The position numbers and the translations under genes were made by a program. Below, one piece after another: positions 42,159-50,933 of a DNA stretch of 64,000 nt. The DNA lies in contig JBIKRF010000003.1 of assembly GCA_044349305.1 (NCBI GenBank), positions 1-64,000 on the forward strand. Reading direction: 5' to 3'. The first letter of the stretch is position 1, and each line of letters starts with the position of its first letter. The notes under the pieces are model-generated. The model saw nothing but the letters and a program-made list of their open reading frames with translations. It made no database searches and was not told where the DNA came from. The DNA comes from CAIZGX01 sp044349305 (GTDB lineage Bacteria; Bacteroidota; Bacteroidia; Flavobacteriales_D; Sanyastnellaceae).

Positions 42159-43169
42159 ATGAATTCTAGGGCGAAAATTTTAGTGATTCGATTCAGCAGT
42201 ATCGGAGATATTGTTCTGACCTCTCCTGTTTATCGAATTTTACAAGAGCAGCTGCCACATGGAGCAGAAGTGCATTTGCTTACTCAAAAGCGTTTTGCGT
42301 TTGTGAACGAAGCAAACCCTTTCGTCAATAAAATTTGGTCAGTAGATAAGAGTGGGATGGAGGTCTTCAATGAATTGAAGGAAGAAAACTTTGATTACAT
42401 CATTGATTTGCAAAACAGCCTGCGTTCGCGAAGCACTCGCAAGAAACTAGGGGTGCTCTCATTTCATGTGAACAAGCAAAATTTCCGCAAATGGATTCAA
42501 GTAAATTTGGGTTTATGGAAAGGTCCAATAGAGCATATTGTAGATCGTTATATCGATACACTCAAAACATTTAAAATTGAGAATGACGGTAAGGCTTTGG
42601 AATACTTCATTCCTTCATCAACAACTTCAATTCATGATTTGCTTCCAAATGAATTTATTCAGGATGGATATACTGTAATAGCGGCGGGTGGCGCCCATGA
42701 AGGTAAACGTTGGAGTGAAGAAAATTGGAAGGAATTGTCAAATTGTTTTCATGAAGATCGCATTGTTTGGATAGGTGGGAAGGAAGATTCAATTGAATTG
42801 AAACATTCTCCAAAGCATTTAGATTTAATTGGAAAATGTAGCGTTCACGAAAGCGCTAGATTGATTGAAAGCGCCAGAGCGGTTATCTGCGGAGATACGG
42901 GAATGATGCATATTGCAGCGGCATTTAAGAAAGATATTATTGCATTGTGGGGGTGCACAACTCCGGATTTAGGAATGGGTGTTTATAGGCCCAAGCCGAA
43001 AGCTGGAGAGCATATGCATACTGTTTATTTGCAATCAAAACGAAAAGGACGACCATGCTCGAAATTGGGCAATCAATGTAAATATGGAATGCAGAACAAG
43101 TGCATCGATGTTATTCAAGTCAACCATGTGGAAGAGGCTTTTAATAAAATGAAAAACAAATGGGAATGA
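42159..43169 (+). CDS. Glycosyltransferase family 9 (heptosyltransferase-like)
   Basis: This is a 336-residue protein starting at ATG 42159 (MNSRAKILVIRFSSIGDIVL), preferred to one six codons upstream. GT9 signatures are RFSSIGDIVLTSPV at the N-terminus and ICGDTGMMHIAAAFKK in the donor-binding half, with LWGCTTPDLGMG following. GT9 enzymes transfer heptose onto lipopolysaccharide core; in Bacteroidota the sugar may differ. Its stop overlaps the thioesterase start (ATGA). Confidence 0.9.
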   Translation: MNSRAKILVIRFSSIGDIVLTSPVYRILQEQLPHGAEVHLLTQKRFAFVNEANPFVNKIWSVDKSGMEVFNELKEENFDYIIDLQNSLRSRSTRKKLGVLSFHVNKQNFRKWIQVNLGLWKGPIEHIVDRYIDTLKTFKIENDGKALEYFIPSSTTSIHDLLPNEFIQDGYTVIAAGGAHEGKRWSEENWKELSNCFHEDRIVWIGGKEDSIELKHSPKHLDLIGKCSVHESARLIESARAVICGDTGMMHIAAAFKKDIIALWGCTTPDLGMGVYRPKPKAGEHMHTVYLQSKRKGRPCSKLGNQCKYGMQNKCIDVIQVNHVEEAFNKMKNKWE

Positions 43170-43675
43170 AACAGGTATCAGCAAAGGAAACATTAACGAT
43201 AACAACGCACATCGTTCTTCCAGAAAATACGAATACGCTTGGAAACCTTATGGGTGGACAGCTACTGAATTGGTTAGACGTTGCGTCTGCTATTTCTGCA
43301 CATCGCCTTTGTAAGCGCGTTGTTGTTACAGCAGCGGTGAACAATGTGTCGTTTCAACACCCGATAAAGTTGGGAGATATTGTAGTTATAGAAGCAAAAG
43401 TTTCAAGAAGCTTCGCGACTTCCATGGAAGTATTCATGGATATTTATGTTGAACACCACACGACCGGTGAGATGATTAAATGCAACGAAGCAATTTATAC
43501 GTTTGTTGCGGTTGATCAAATGGGAAGCCCCATTCATGTTCCAGAATTGCTTCCTGAAACAAAAGAAGAAAAGAATCGCTTTGAAGGTGCATTAAGAAGA
43601 AGACAACTCCGATTGATTCTAGCTGGAAAAATGAAGCCGGAAGAAGCTACAGAACTCAAAGCCTTGTTTGTGTAA
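43166..43675 (+). CDS. Acyl-CoA thioesterase (hotdog fold, YciA/ACOT type)
   Basis: This 169-residue protein starts at ATG 43166, overlapping the GT9 stop (ATGA); an ATG two codons earlier also exists. The hotdog signature is NTLGNLMGGQLLNWLDVASAI, with the catalytic Asp in WLD, followed by FQHPIKLGDIVVIEAKVSR. It hydrolyses medium- or long-chain acyl-CoA thioesters; specificity is unclear. It is part of a four-gene plus-strand unit with GT9 and HemJ. Confidence 0.88.
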   Translation: MKQVSAKETLTITTHIVLPENTNTLGNLMGGQLLNWLDVASAISAHRLCKRVVVTAAVNNVSFQHPIKLGDIVVIEAKVSRSFATSMEVFMDIYVEHHTTGEMIKCNEAIYTFVAVDQMGSPIHVPELLPETKEEKNRFEGALRRRQLRLILAGKMKPEEATELKALFV

Positions 43676-44214
43676 TGGATACAATTAAAGCCCTTCATAT
43701 CATTTTTGTAGTTACTTGGTTCGCAGGGTTATTTTACATCTTCAGACTTTTCGTTTATCATGCTGAAGCGCAAGAAACGAAAGAAGAATTGGAGCGTGAG
43801 ATTTTGATTAAACAGTATAAAATCATGGAGTGGCGCCTTTGGTATATCATTACTTGGCCAAGCGCAATATTGACATTAATTTGGGGCGTATGGTTGTTGT
43901 ATTTCAATCCAGGATATCTTTCACAACCGTGGATGTTATTGAAACTGTTTTTTGTATTCTGTTTGTTTGCCTACCAAATTTTAGGGCAGCGTATTTTTAA
44001 GAATCTATATGAAGACCGCAAGGCTTATAAGGCATATCATATGCGTATGCTGAATGAAGTAAGCACGTTGGTTTTAATTGCAGTAGTTTTCTTGGTTGTT
44101 AGAAAGGACGAGTTAAGCTGGGTATGGGGAGTGTTAAGTATAATTGGAATTGGATTGATTTTAACGTTCGCAATTCGAGCTTATGCGAACTTCAGAAAGC
44201 GAAGCAACTCATAA
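43675..44214 (+). CDS. hemJ: Protoporphyrinogen IX oxidase HemJ
   Basis: This 179-residue protein has four or five membrane helices. Diagnostic HemJ (UPF0093) features are KALHIIFVVTWFAGLFYIFRLFVYH at the N-terminus with the conserved His, and MEWRLWYIITWPSAI. HemJ oxidises protoporphyrinogen IX to protoporphyrin IX in haem synthesis where HemG/HemY are absent. Start ATG overlaps the thioesterase stop by one base. Some Cop-type D proteins look similar, so the call is by motif. Confidence 0.85.
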   Translation: MDTIKALHIIFVVTWFAGLFYIFRLFVYHAEAQETKEELEREILIKQYKIMEWRLWYIITWPSAILTLIWGVWLLYFNPGYLSQPWMLLKLFFVFCLFAYQILGQRIFKNLYEDRKAYKAYHMRMLNEVSTLVLIAVVFLVVRKDELSWVWGVLSIIGIGLILTFAIRAYANFRKRSNS

Positions 44215-44260
44215 TCTCACAAAAAGTATTTTCATATCTTTATAAAAATTCAAAAAAGAA

Positions 44261-44809
44261 ATGTCACGATTATTCTTCTTATTCCTTATTGCATTTCAAA
44301 CATTAACACTTGGTGTTTCGGCTCAGAAAAAAAGCTTGCCAGATTGGTTAACTGCTGAAAAGAAGAATGATAAGTTGGTTTATGTCAACGGCGTAACCAT
44401 AGCCAATGATACCGACGCTGAAATGCCAACGCGCATAACAGTTGAGCTAATTGGAACAGAGTCGAAAAAAGCAACATTCGATACGTTCAGCGATAGAGGT
44501 AATTTTGAATTTTTCTTACGCCCAAACGGTCTTTATCACATCTCTTTTGAAAAAGATGGATACCTCACTAAAATGCTTGAAGTGGTAACAGACAACATTC
44601 CTGATAAAGATTGGAAAATTGGATTTGTTCTTGAGCTTCAGGTTTCAATGGAAATATCTGTGGAAGGATTTAGTGAAGAGCTGCAGTCGAATCCTTATGC
44701 ACGTTGCATGTACAGTTCGAAGTCGAGAAAAATAGAATTCGATAAGGCATTTTCAAAGGAGTCTAAAGCGGCTTGGGAAAAAGAGCGGATTCGTTGTTTG
44801 AAGAAGTAA
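44261..44809 (+). CDS. Secreted protein of unknown function (carboxypeptidase-regulatory-like fold)
   Basis: This 182-residue protein has a signal peptide (to about residue 21, GVSAQ). The sequence ELIGTESKKATFDTFSDRGNFEFFLRPNGLYHISFEKDGYLTKML has the shape of a carboxypeptidase-regulatory-like beta-sandwich, often found in Bacteroidota exported proteins. No enzymatic residues or T9SS tail are visible. Promoter not identified; it may be transcribed with the HemJ unit. Confidence 0.72.
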   Translation: MSRLFFLFLIAFQTLTLGVSAQKKSLPDWLTAEKKNDKLVYVNGVTIANDTDAEMPTRITVELIGTESKKATFDTFSDRGNFEFFLRPNGLYHISFEKDGYLTKMLEVVTDNIPDKDWKIGFVLELQVSMEISVEGFSEELQSNPYARCMYSSKSRKIEFDKAFSKESKAAWEKERIRCLKK

Positions 44810-44811
44810 AT

Positions 44812-45750
44812 CTAAAGGGCATAATGCCCTTTTATTTTTTCAAATAAAACATACGACAGTTTATAGTAGCTCTCGTTTGTCCACCCTGCAACGTGCGGTG
44901 AAAGCAATACGTTGGGGTAGGTAAGAAGCTTTTCGAAAAGCGGATTGTCATTCAAACCTTCTAAAGAAGATTTTTCAAACGGAAGAACGTCTAGTGCGGC
45001 ATGGGTAACTATTCCCGAGTCAAGGGCATTCATCAGATCAAGCGCATTCACATGTCCGCCGCGTGAAGTGTTGATGAATACTATTTTCTTTTTAAATGAA
45101 TGGAAGAAGGCAGCGTTTGCATAATCTTTTGTCTCTTCACTCAGGGGCAAGTGTAAACTCACAATATCGGCTGTGTCGAATATTTCTTGAAGCGAAACAC
45201 GTTTGGCCATTGAACCGAATGAACGTTCGGTGTACTTGTCGTATTCAATAACTGAAGCTTCAAATCCGGATAGTTTTTTCGCAACGCTCTGCCCCATATG
45301 CCCAAACCCAATAAGAGCAATGGTTTTTCCTTTAATTTCGAAACCCCGATGTACTTCACGCAACCATTCTTTTCTTCTAACACTTGCATTGGCTAAATGA
45401 ATGTTATTCGCTAATGCCAGCAGCATTCCAATCACATGTTCACCAACGGCATCGCTGTTTCCCTCAGGTGAAGAGAACACTTTTACGTTGTGTTTTTTGC
45501 AACTTTCAAGGTCAATGATTTCTAATCCAGACCCACTGCGGGCAATGAATTCCAAATTTATTCCTGCTTGAATAAGTTGTTCGTCGAAGGTGATTCGGCT
45601 TCGAAGTACAATTCCATTGTAAGATGAAATCACCTTCAGTAAATCTTCGCGAGAAACTTCATAATTGAATTCGCATTCAAAACCCAATTCAATGAGTTTT
45701 TCAGCAAGTACAGGATGAACCGTTTCTAAGAATAAGACTCTCTTTCCCAT
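44812..45750 (-). CDS. D-2-hydroxyacid dehydrogenase (phosphoglycerate dehydrogenase-like)
   Basis: This is a 312-residue NAD-dependent enzyme. It has the Rossmann loop LIGFGHMGQSVAKKL with an Asp/Tyr after the second strand, catalytic Arg in IARSGSG, Glu in the DVLPFEKSSLE region, and His in LSPHVAGWT. It oxidises a D-2-hydroxyacid, but the substrate is not clear; the resemblance to SerA is moderate and there is no ACT domain. Its start overlaps the mgtE stop by one base. Confidence 0.87.
   Translation of the reverse strand: MGKRVLFLETVHPVLAEKLIELGFECEFNYEVSREDLLKVISSYNGIVLRSRITFDEQLIQAGINLEFIARSGSGLEIIDLESCKKHNVKVFSSPEGNSDAVGEHVIGMLLALANNIHLANASVRRKEWLREVHRGFEIKGKTIALIGFGHMGQSVAKKLSGFEASVIEYDKYTERSFGSMAKRVSLQEIFDTADIVSLHLPLSEETKDYANAAFFHSFKKKIVFINTSRGGHVNALDLMNALDSGIVTHAALDVLPFEKSSLEGLNDNPLFEKLLTYPNVLLSPHVAGWTNESYYKLSYVLFEKIKGHYAL
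44814..44840 (+). terminator. Terminator of the plus-strand HemJ-region unit, inside a convergent gene
   Basis: AAAGGGC, an ATAAT loop and GCCCTTTTATTTTTT. It lies five bases after the stop of the upstream gene and within the last codons of the convergent hydroxyacid dehydrogenase gene (stop at 44812). Confidence 0.7.
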
Positions 45751-47135
45751 TAGAATAAACTATAGGGTAACGAGGTGAAATGGGTGAGGAAGTAATGTCC
45801 TACACTGAAATAGATAATTAGTCCTACTATATCATTCGCTGTTGTGACGAAGGGTCCAGTAGCCAAAGCAGGGTCGATCTTTAATTTGTCTAACATCAGC
45901 GGGAAAAAGGTTCCGCTGATACTTGCGAAAATGATTACGCAGAATAATGCCAGTGATACTGTAAGGCTTAACAATAATTCGAAATGAAACAGTTGACTTG
46001 CTAAGAAAATTAGGGCGCTACATACACTTGCGTTCAATAAGCCTACTCCAAATTCCTTCACTAATTTTTGCCAAACCGTTTCGTCAAATGCGCTTTGATT
46101 CGCAAGGGCGCGAACAACAAGTGCCGCAGACTGAACTCCAACATTCCCTCCAGTAGCCGCAATAAGAGGCATAAAAACAGCCATGGCTGGATATTCTGTT
46201 ATGTCGAAAACGCCAATGATATAGGCTCCGCTCATTCCCCCAATCATTCCGATCAACAACCACGGAAGTCTTGCGCGAGTGAGCGTCCATATGCTATCGC
46301 TCGATTCAACGTCTTCAGAGATACCACTCGCCAATTGGTAATCGCGATTGGCTTCTTCTTGCATCAAATCGACCACGTCGTCAATGGTAATTCTTCCAAC
46401 TAACTTTTGATCTTCATCGAGAACGGGAAGAACGACTAAGTCATATTTCTTCATGATGCGCATGACCTCATCGGCAGGCGTCTCAACTTCAACCGTTCTA
46501 ACTTTTGATTCTTTGTATAATTCGCTCAGAGTTGTGCGCATGCTCGCAGAAGCGAAAATGAGCGCCTTCATGCTCAGTGTTCCAAGTAAATGATCTTCTT
46601 CGTCTACAACATAGATGGTGTAGATGTTATCGATGTCCTCCGCTTGTTTTCTCATTTCACGAATCGCCTGCGCAACGGTCCAGTATTGTTTTACTGTAAC
46701 CATTTCCACAGCCATCAATGCCCCTGCCGTACCTTCGGCGTAGGTCATGAGGTCCATGATATCGCTCGCTTGCTCTTCGTCTTCAAGTAGGGCAATTACC
46801 TCTTCTTGTTTTTCTTCACTTAAGCCCGCGAGTACGTCCGCCGCGTCATCGGAGTCAATGTTCTCAATTAACTCTTCGGCAATTTCACGGCTGGTAAGAT
46901 TTGATAAAAGGGTCTCTTGAATGTCTTCATCCAATTCAAGCATTACATCTGCGGCAGTCTCTTCATCGAGAATGCGGTAGAGGTATACACCTTCTTGGGT
47001 AGGAAGCTCGTTTATGATTTCAGCAACGTCTGCTGGGTGAAGATCTTTGGTAAATTCGTGTACAGCACTATCCTTCCCTTCGCCTATCCATTTGCGGAGG
47101 TCTGCCAACAACTCTTTTGTAAGTTCGAACTGCAC
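45750..47135 (-). CDS. mgtE: Magnesium transporter MgtE
   Basis: This 461-residue protein has an acidic N-domain (DLHPADVAEIINELP), two CBS domains (about residues 130-255, EEDHLLGTLSMKAL) and a five-helix C-terminal pore (LPWLLIGMIGGMSGAYIIG, MPLIAATGGNVGVQSAALVVRAL). MgtE is a Mg2+-gated channel. A TACCTTTG at 47183-47176 could be its minus-7 element. It is followed by the D-2-hydroxyacid dehydrogenase in the same operon. Confidence 0.94.
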   Translation of the reverse strand: MQFELTKELLADLRKWIGEGKDSAVHEFTKDLHPADVAEIINELPTQEGVYLYRILDEETAADVMLELDEDIQETLLSNLTSREIAEELIENIDSDDAADVLAGLSEEKQEEVIALLEDEEQASDIMDLMTYAEGTAGALMAVEMVTVKQYWTVAQAIREMRKQAEDIDNIYTIYVVDEEDHLLGTLSMKALIFASASMRTTLSELYKESKVRTVEVETPADEVMRIMKKYDLVVLPVLDEDQKLVGRITIDDVVDLMQEEANRDYQLASGISEDVESSDSIWTLTRARLPWLLIGMIGGMSGAYIIGVFDITEYPAMAVFMPLIAATGGNVGVQSAALVVRALANQSAFDETVWQKLVKEFGVGLLNASVCSALIFLASQLFHFELLLSLTVSLALFCVIIFASISGTFFPLMLDKLKIDPALATGPFVTTANDIVGLIIYFSVGHYFLTHFTSLPYSLF

Positions 47136-47175
47136 GGGGAGGAATCCATTTAAAGGGTTAATTTTTTTACCACGG

Positions 47176-47183
47176 CAAAGGTA
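47176..47183 (-). promoter_or_regulatory. Candidate minus-7 element of mgtE
   Basis: TACCTTTG on the minus strand fits TAnnTTTG, 41 bases before the mgtE start. No clear minus-33 element is seen. Confidence 0.35.
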
Positions 47184-47233
47184 AGTTATTTTTAACGTAA
47201 CCTGATTTATATTCGCCTATCTAAATTTTGAAA

Positions 47234-49807
47234 ATGAAAAAGCATCTAGCATTGTTTGCAATTGTCCTTTCCGGAGTATTGGTACTTCCGGCATACGGAA
47301 CGGTTGATCCTACTAAAAAGAAGAAAGAACCGGTAAAGAAAGAGGAGAAAAAGCCTGAAGATAAATTCGGTGATTTGGTTAAGAAGTGTAAAAAGAAGGA
47401 AGGTCTTCTAACTTTCTACACAGATACCGTAACGGGCAAAACGTATATTGAAATTCAGAAATCTCAGTTAAACCAAGAAATTATTTATTTCAATTATATT
47501 GAAAACGCACCGGTTGAAACCGGATATCACAAGGGCGCATTCGGCGATTCGAAGATTGTTGTTTTTAAAAAGAATTACGAGCGTTTAGAAATTGTTCAAG
47601 CGAACACAAATTTCTATTACGATCCTACAAACGCAATAAGCAAGGCTTCTTCTTCCAACATAAACAATCCGGTTTTAGCTTCAGAAAAAATTGAAGTGAC
47701 AAGTCTAGATGGAAACAAGATGCTTATAGATGGTGACGCATTGTTACTCTCAGAGAAAATGCAACTTGTTAAAATGCCAGCACCACGCGGCGGAGACGCT
47801 CCCCTTGGAAGCTTGAGCAAGGAAAAGTCGAAGGTCAATTCCATTCGCACGTACAAAGAGAATTCTGAAATTGTGGTTTCGTATGTGTACGAAACCAATT
47901 CTCCAAACATAGGCGGAGAAGCAGTTGCAGATGGAAGAAACGTGACTGTTCAATACCAACATTCGTTCTTGTCAGTTCCACAAAACAACTTCAAGCCCCG
48001 TTTTGATGATCCTCGCATTGGCTATTTCACGACGCAAGTGAACGATATGACGGTAGCTTCAGCTACGCCATGGAGAGATGTAATTCATCGTTGGAATTTG
48101 GAAAAGAAAAATCCAAATGAAAGTTTGAGCGAGCCCATTCAACCTATAATATTTTGGATGGAAAACACTACTCCGGTAGAGCTTCGCCCAATTATTAAAG
48201 AAGCTGTAGAGCGTTGGAATGTGGCCTTTGAAGCAGCAGGATTCAAGAATGCTATTGTTTGTATGCAGCAGCCCGATGATGCAACTTGGGATGCCGGAGA
48301 TATCCGATACAACGTTTTGCGTTGGACATCAACACCTGCGCCACCTTTTGGTGGATATGGACCAAGTTTCGTTAATCCGCGTACCGGTGAGATTTTAGGT
48401 GCAGATATTATGTTAGAATGGGTGGCGTTAACCAATCGTGTTTATGCCGATCGCACTTTCCGTTTGAGTAACTCATTAACCGAAGAGCAAGAACAATTAT
48501 TGAAGGAAAAAGGTGCACGTAATCCATTCTTGTGTAACGCTGCAGCAATGAGCAACGAGCAATTAATTTTCGGGACAAGTGCCGCGAATGTTATGGGAGC
48601 TTCAGATTTGGAAAAGCAAGAAATTGTTCGTCAAATGCTTTACCGCTTAGTTCTTCATGAAGTTGGACATACCCTTGGTCTTACGCACAACATGCGCGCA
48701 AGTACGCTTCAATCTGTTGCAGATATCAAGAATGTCGAGAAGATTAATAAAGAAGGCTTAGCGAATTCTGTGATGGAATATCCAGCTTTCAACTATCAAT
48801 TGAACCCTAAAGAACAAGCGCTTTATTGCGATGTGAAAGTTGGACCTTACGATAAATGGGTGATTGAATACGGATATAGCCAGGGGCTGCCAGATGAGCA
48901 AAAAGAAAAAGAGCGATTAGATAAAATTACAGCTAGAAGTACCGAACATCAGTTGGCATACGGAAACGATGCAGATGATATGCGCAGCGCTGGAAGAGGA
49001 ATAGATCCCGATGTTAATATCTATGATTTATCGAATGATCCAGTTGCGTATGGTGTCGAGCGTTGCGAATTGGTGAAGGTGGTTCTGCCCAAGCTTAGAG
49101 AGCATTTGATTACTACGAATGAAAGCTACGCTGAATTGCTTCAGTCGTTTTTGATTGCAACAAAAGAGTATGGCATTCAAACCAATGTAATGACTCGTCA
49201 AATCGGAGGTGTTCATTACGATAGAGCCTATGCTGGACAAGGTTCTTCAGTTAGACCTTTGGAGCCAGTTTCCGAGGCAAGACAAAAAGAAGCCATGAAT
49301 GCTCTTGCGAAATATGCCTTTGCTTCTGACGTTTGGAGCGAAGCGATTCCAACCTTCAATTACTTGCTTGATCAAAGAAGAGGCTTTGAACATTTCTCAA
49401 AAAGCGATGATCCGAAGATTCACGACCGCATTTTAGACATGCAATCTGAATGCTTGAATCACTTGATGCACCCACGTGTTCATCAAAGAATTATTGATAG
49501 CTATTTGTATGGAAATACATACTCGATTGATGAGGTGATGTTCGATTTAACACAAGCTATTTTTGAATCTGATTTGAAAGGTGAAGTCAATACGATTCGT
49601 CAAAACCTACAAATTGAATACATACTCAGATTGATCGATATGCGTGATGTGAAAAACAGATACGACAATGTTTCTCAGGGAATAGCGCTAGCGGAATTGA
49701 AACGCATTCAGAAAATGGAATCGGGTAATCTTGCAGGAAATGGACTAACGAAGGCGCACAGAGCCCATGTTGTTCAATTGATTGAAGACGCGCTAAGCGC
49801 GAAATAA
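47234..49807 (+). CDS. Zinc-dependent metalloprotease, DUF5117/DUF4953 type
   Basis: This is an 857-residue protein starting at ATG 47234; an upstream TTG is less likely. A signal peptide is followed by a lysine/glutamate-rich linker. The N-terminal half fits DUF5117/5118 (LIYFNYIENAPVETGYHKGAFG). The metallopeptidase core has HEVGHTLGLTHNMRAS with the zinc His residues and the catalytic Glu. It is exported; many such enzymes in Bacteroidota are large and cell-associated. A perfect-hairpin terminator follows. Confidence 0.87.
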   Translation: MKKHLALFAIVLSGVLVLPAYGTVDPTKKKKEPVKKEEKKPEDKFGDLVKKCKKKEGLLTFYTDTVTGKTYIEIQKSQLNQEIIYFNYIENAPVETGYHKGAFGDSKIVVFKKNYERLEIVQANTNFYYDPTNAISKASSSNINNPVLASEKIEVTSLDGNKMLIDGDALLLSEKMQLVKMPAPRGGDAPLGSLSKEKSKVNSIRTYKENSEIVVSYVYETNSPNIGGEAVADGRNVTVQYQHSFLSVPQNNFKPRFDDPRIGYFTTQVNDMTVASATPWRDVIHRWNLEKKNPNESLSEPIQPIIFWMENTTPVELRPIIKEAVERWNVAFEAAGFKNAIVCMQQPDDATWDAGDIRYNVLRWTSTPAPPFGGYGPSFVNPRTGEILGADIMLEWVALTNRVYADRTFRLSNSLTEEQEQLLKEKGARNPFLCNAAAMSNEQLIFGTSAANVMGASDLEKQEIVRQMLYRLVLHEVGHTLGLTHNMRASTLQSVADIKNVEKINKEGLANSVMEYPAFNYQLNPKEQALYCDVKVGPYDKWVIEYGYSQGLPDEQKEKERLDKITARSTEHQLAYGNDADDMRSAGRGIDPDVNIYDLSNDPVAYGVERCELVKVVLPKLREHLITTNESYAELLQSFLIATKEYGIQTNVMTRQIGGVHYDRAYAGQGSSVRPLEPVSEARQKEAMNALAKYAFASDVWSEAIPTFNYLLDQRRGFEHFSKSDDPKIHDRILDMQSECLNHLMHPRVHQRIIDSYLYGNTYSIDEVMFDLTQAIFESDLKGEVNTIRQNLQIEYILRLIDMRDVKNRYDNVSQGIALAELKRIQKMESGNLAGNGLTKAHRAHVVQLIEDALSAK

Positions 49808-49810
49808 GAG

Positions 49811-50515
49811 TTAAAGAATTCTGCGAATGAGGCGAAGGTTATGCGAATAACCTTCGCTTTTTTTATTGATACCTTGATGGTCTAGGACGTCAATTCGAAG
49901 TTCTCCGGATGCGTGAAGTATTTCGAAACTTCCATCGTTTTCTAGGATTATTCCAACGTGCGTAATTCTTCCGTCTGCATTGTCAAAGAAAGCAAGATCT
50001 CCTGTCTTTGCTTCCGTAAGTAACATTACATCGTTTCCTTCTGTGGCTTGCTGATAGGCGTCGCGTTTCAGCGCTCGACCAATGGTTTTGAAAAACGATT
50101 GCGTAAATCCGGAACAGTCATAACCAAAATTTGTCTTTCCTCCCCAAACATAAGGGACCCCGATGTATGTTTTGAATAATGCAAGCGCATCATTGAGTGA
50201 TAAGATTTGACTTGGAAAATCCTCAGGGACAAAAGCCCCAATAGGCATGAGAATGTGTTTATTCTCGAATGATTGAAGCACACTTGGAAAAGCAAAAACA
50301 CGCGTAGTTTCTACTTCGAAAACTTGCGGAGAGAATTGTTTTTTGTCTATCCAACCTCGGTATTGATCAAAGCTCGTTTCAATAAAGTACCATTTTTCAT
50401 TTTCCTCTAATACTTCATAGGCCTCCCCAAAAATAAGTTGACTAACTTGTTCACTGCGATCAGATGCTTCTGCGCGCATGGGAATAAATGAAAGAAGACA
50501 TTGTCCGTTTACCAT
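49811..50515 (-). CDS. NlpC/P60 (C40) peptidoglycan hydrolase with SH3 domains
   Basis: This 234-residue protein has an N-terminal SH3-like region (about residues 10-90) and a C-terminal NlpC/P60 domain: YDCSGFTQSFFK with the catalytic Cys, HVGIILEND with the catalytic His, and a later His. Such enzymes cleave gamma-D-Glu-diamino acid bonds in peptidoglycan. No classical signal peptide is seen, as in the related YkfC/DPP VI-like cytoplasmic types, so it may act in muropeptide recycling. Confidence 0.87.
   Translation of the reverse strand: MVNGQCLLSFIPMRAEASDRSEQVSQLIFGEAYEVLEENEKWYFIETSFDQYRGWIDKKQFSPQVFEVETTRVFAFPSVLQSFENKHILMPIGAFVPEDFPSQILSLNDALALFKTYIGVPYVWGGKTNFGYDCSGFTQSFFKTIGRALKRDAYQQATEGNDVMLLTEAKTGDLAFFDNADGRITHVGIILENDGSFEILHASGELRIDVLDHQGINKKSEGYSHNLRLIRRIL
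49832..49866 (+). terminator. Terminator of the metalloprotease gene, inside a convergent gene
   Basis: A perfect 11-pair stem (GCGAAGGTTAT with ATAACCTTCGC) and a GCGA loop are followed by eight T residues. It overlaps the 3' coding end of the NlpC/P60 gene on the opposite strand. Confidence 0.85.
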
Positions 50516-50604
50516 GTCCCAAATTTGATAATAAAATACCCTTTTTTTATTTTAAATGATTGTCAATTATTCAATGTTGAATGTGAATGGTTGGAAGAAA
50601 AGTG

Positions 50605-50612
50605 TACATTTG
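50605..50612 (+). promoter_or_regulatory. Candidate minus-7 element of the pterin dehydratase gene
   Basis: TACATTTG fits TAnnTTTG 17 bases before the start codon. A minus-33 element is not clear. Confidence 0.4.
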
Positions 50613-50628
50613 GGAAAATTAAAGCACT

Positions 50629-50862
50629 ATGTGGCGCGAATTGGACAATAAACTCGTTAGAGAATTTCGTTTCAAAGACTTCCAAGAAGCATTTACTTTC
50701 TTAACCAGAGTTGCATTCTTGGCGGAAAAACATGGTCATCATCCAGCATGGTTTAACGTTTACAATTATGTGCGTGTTGAATTAAGTACGCACGACGCTG
50801 GAGATGTAGTTACAGAAAGAGATCGCAGATTGGCTGTTGCCATTGATGAAATTCTTCAATAA
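50629..50862 (+). CDS. phhB: 4a-hydroxytetrahydrobiopterin dehydratase (PCD/DCoH)
   Basis: This 77-residue protein has the family core: EFRFKDFQEAFTFLTRVAFLAEKHGHHPAWFNVYNYVRVEL, with the paired His residues of the active site, then LSTHDAGDVVTERDRRLA. It recycles the pterin cofactor used by phenylalanine hydroxylase. Full-length for the family. It precedes leucine dehydrogenase by 72 bases. Confidence 0.93.
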   Translation: MWRELDNKLVREFRFKDFQEAFTFLTRVAFLAEKHGHHPAWFNVYNYVRVELSTHDAGDVVTERDRRLAVAIDEILQ

Positions 50863-50933
50863 TAGCGGAACTTTCATAGTTAAGCGCTAAATTCGCGGCT
50901 GAAAGTAAATCTTTCAATAGGAAATCATTTTTT

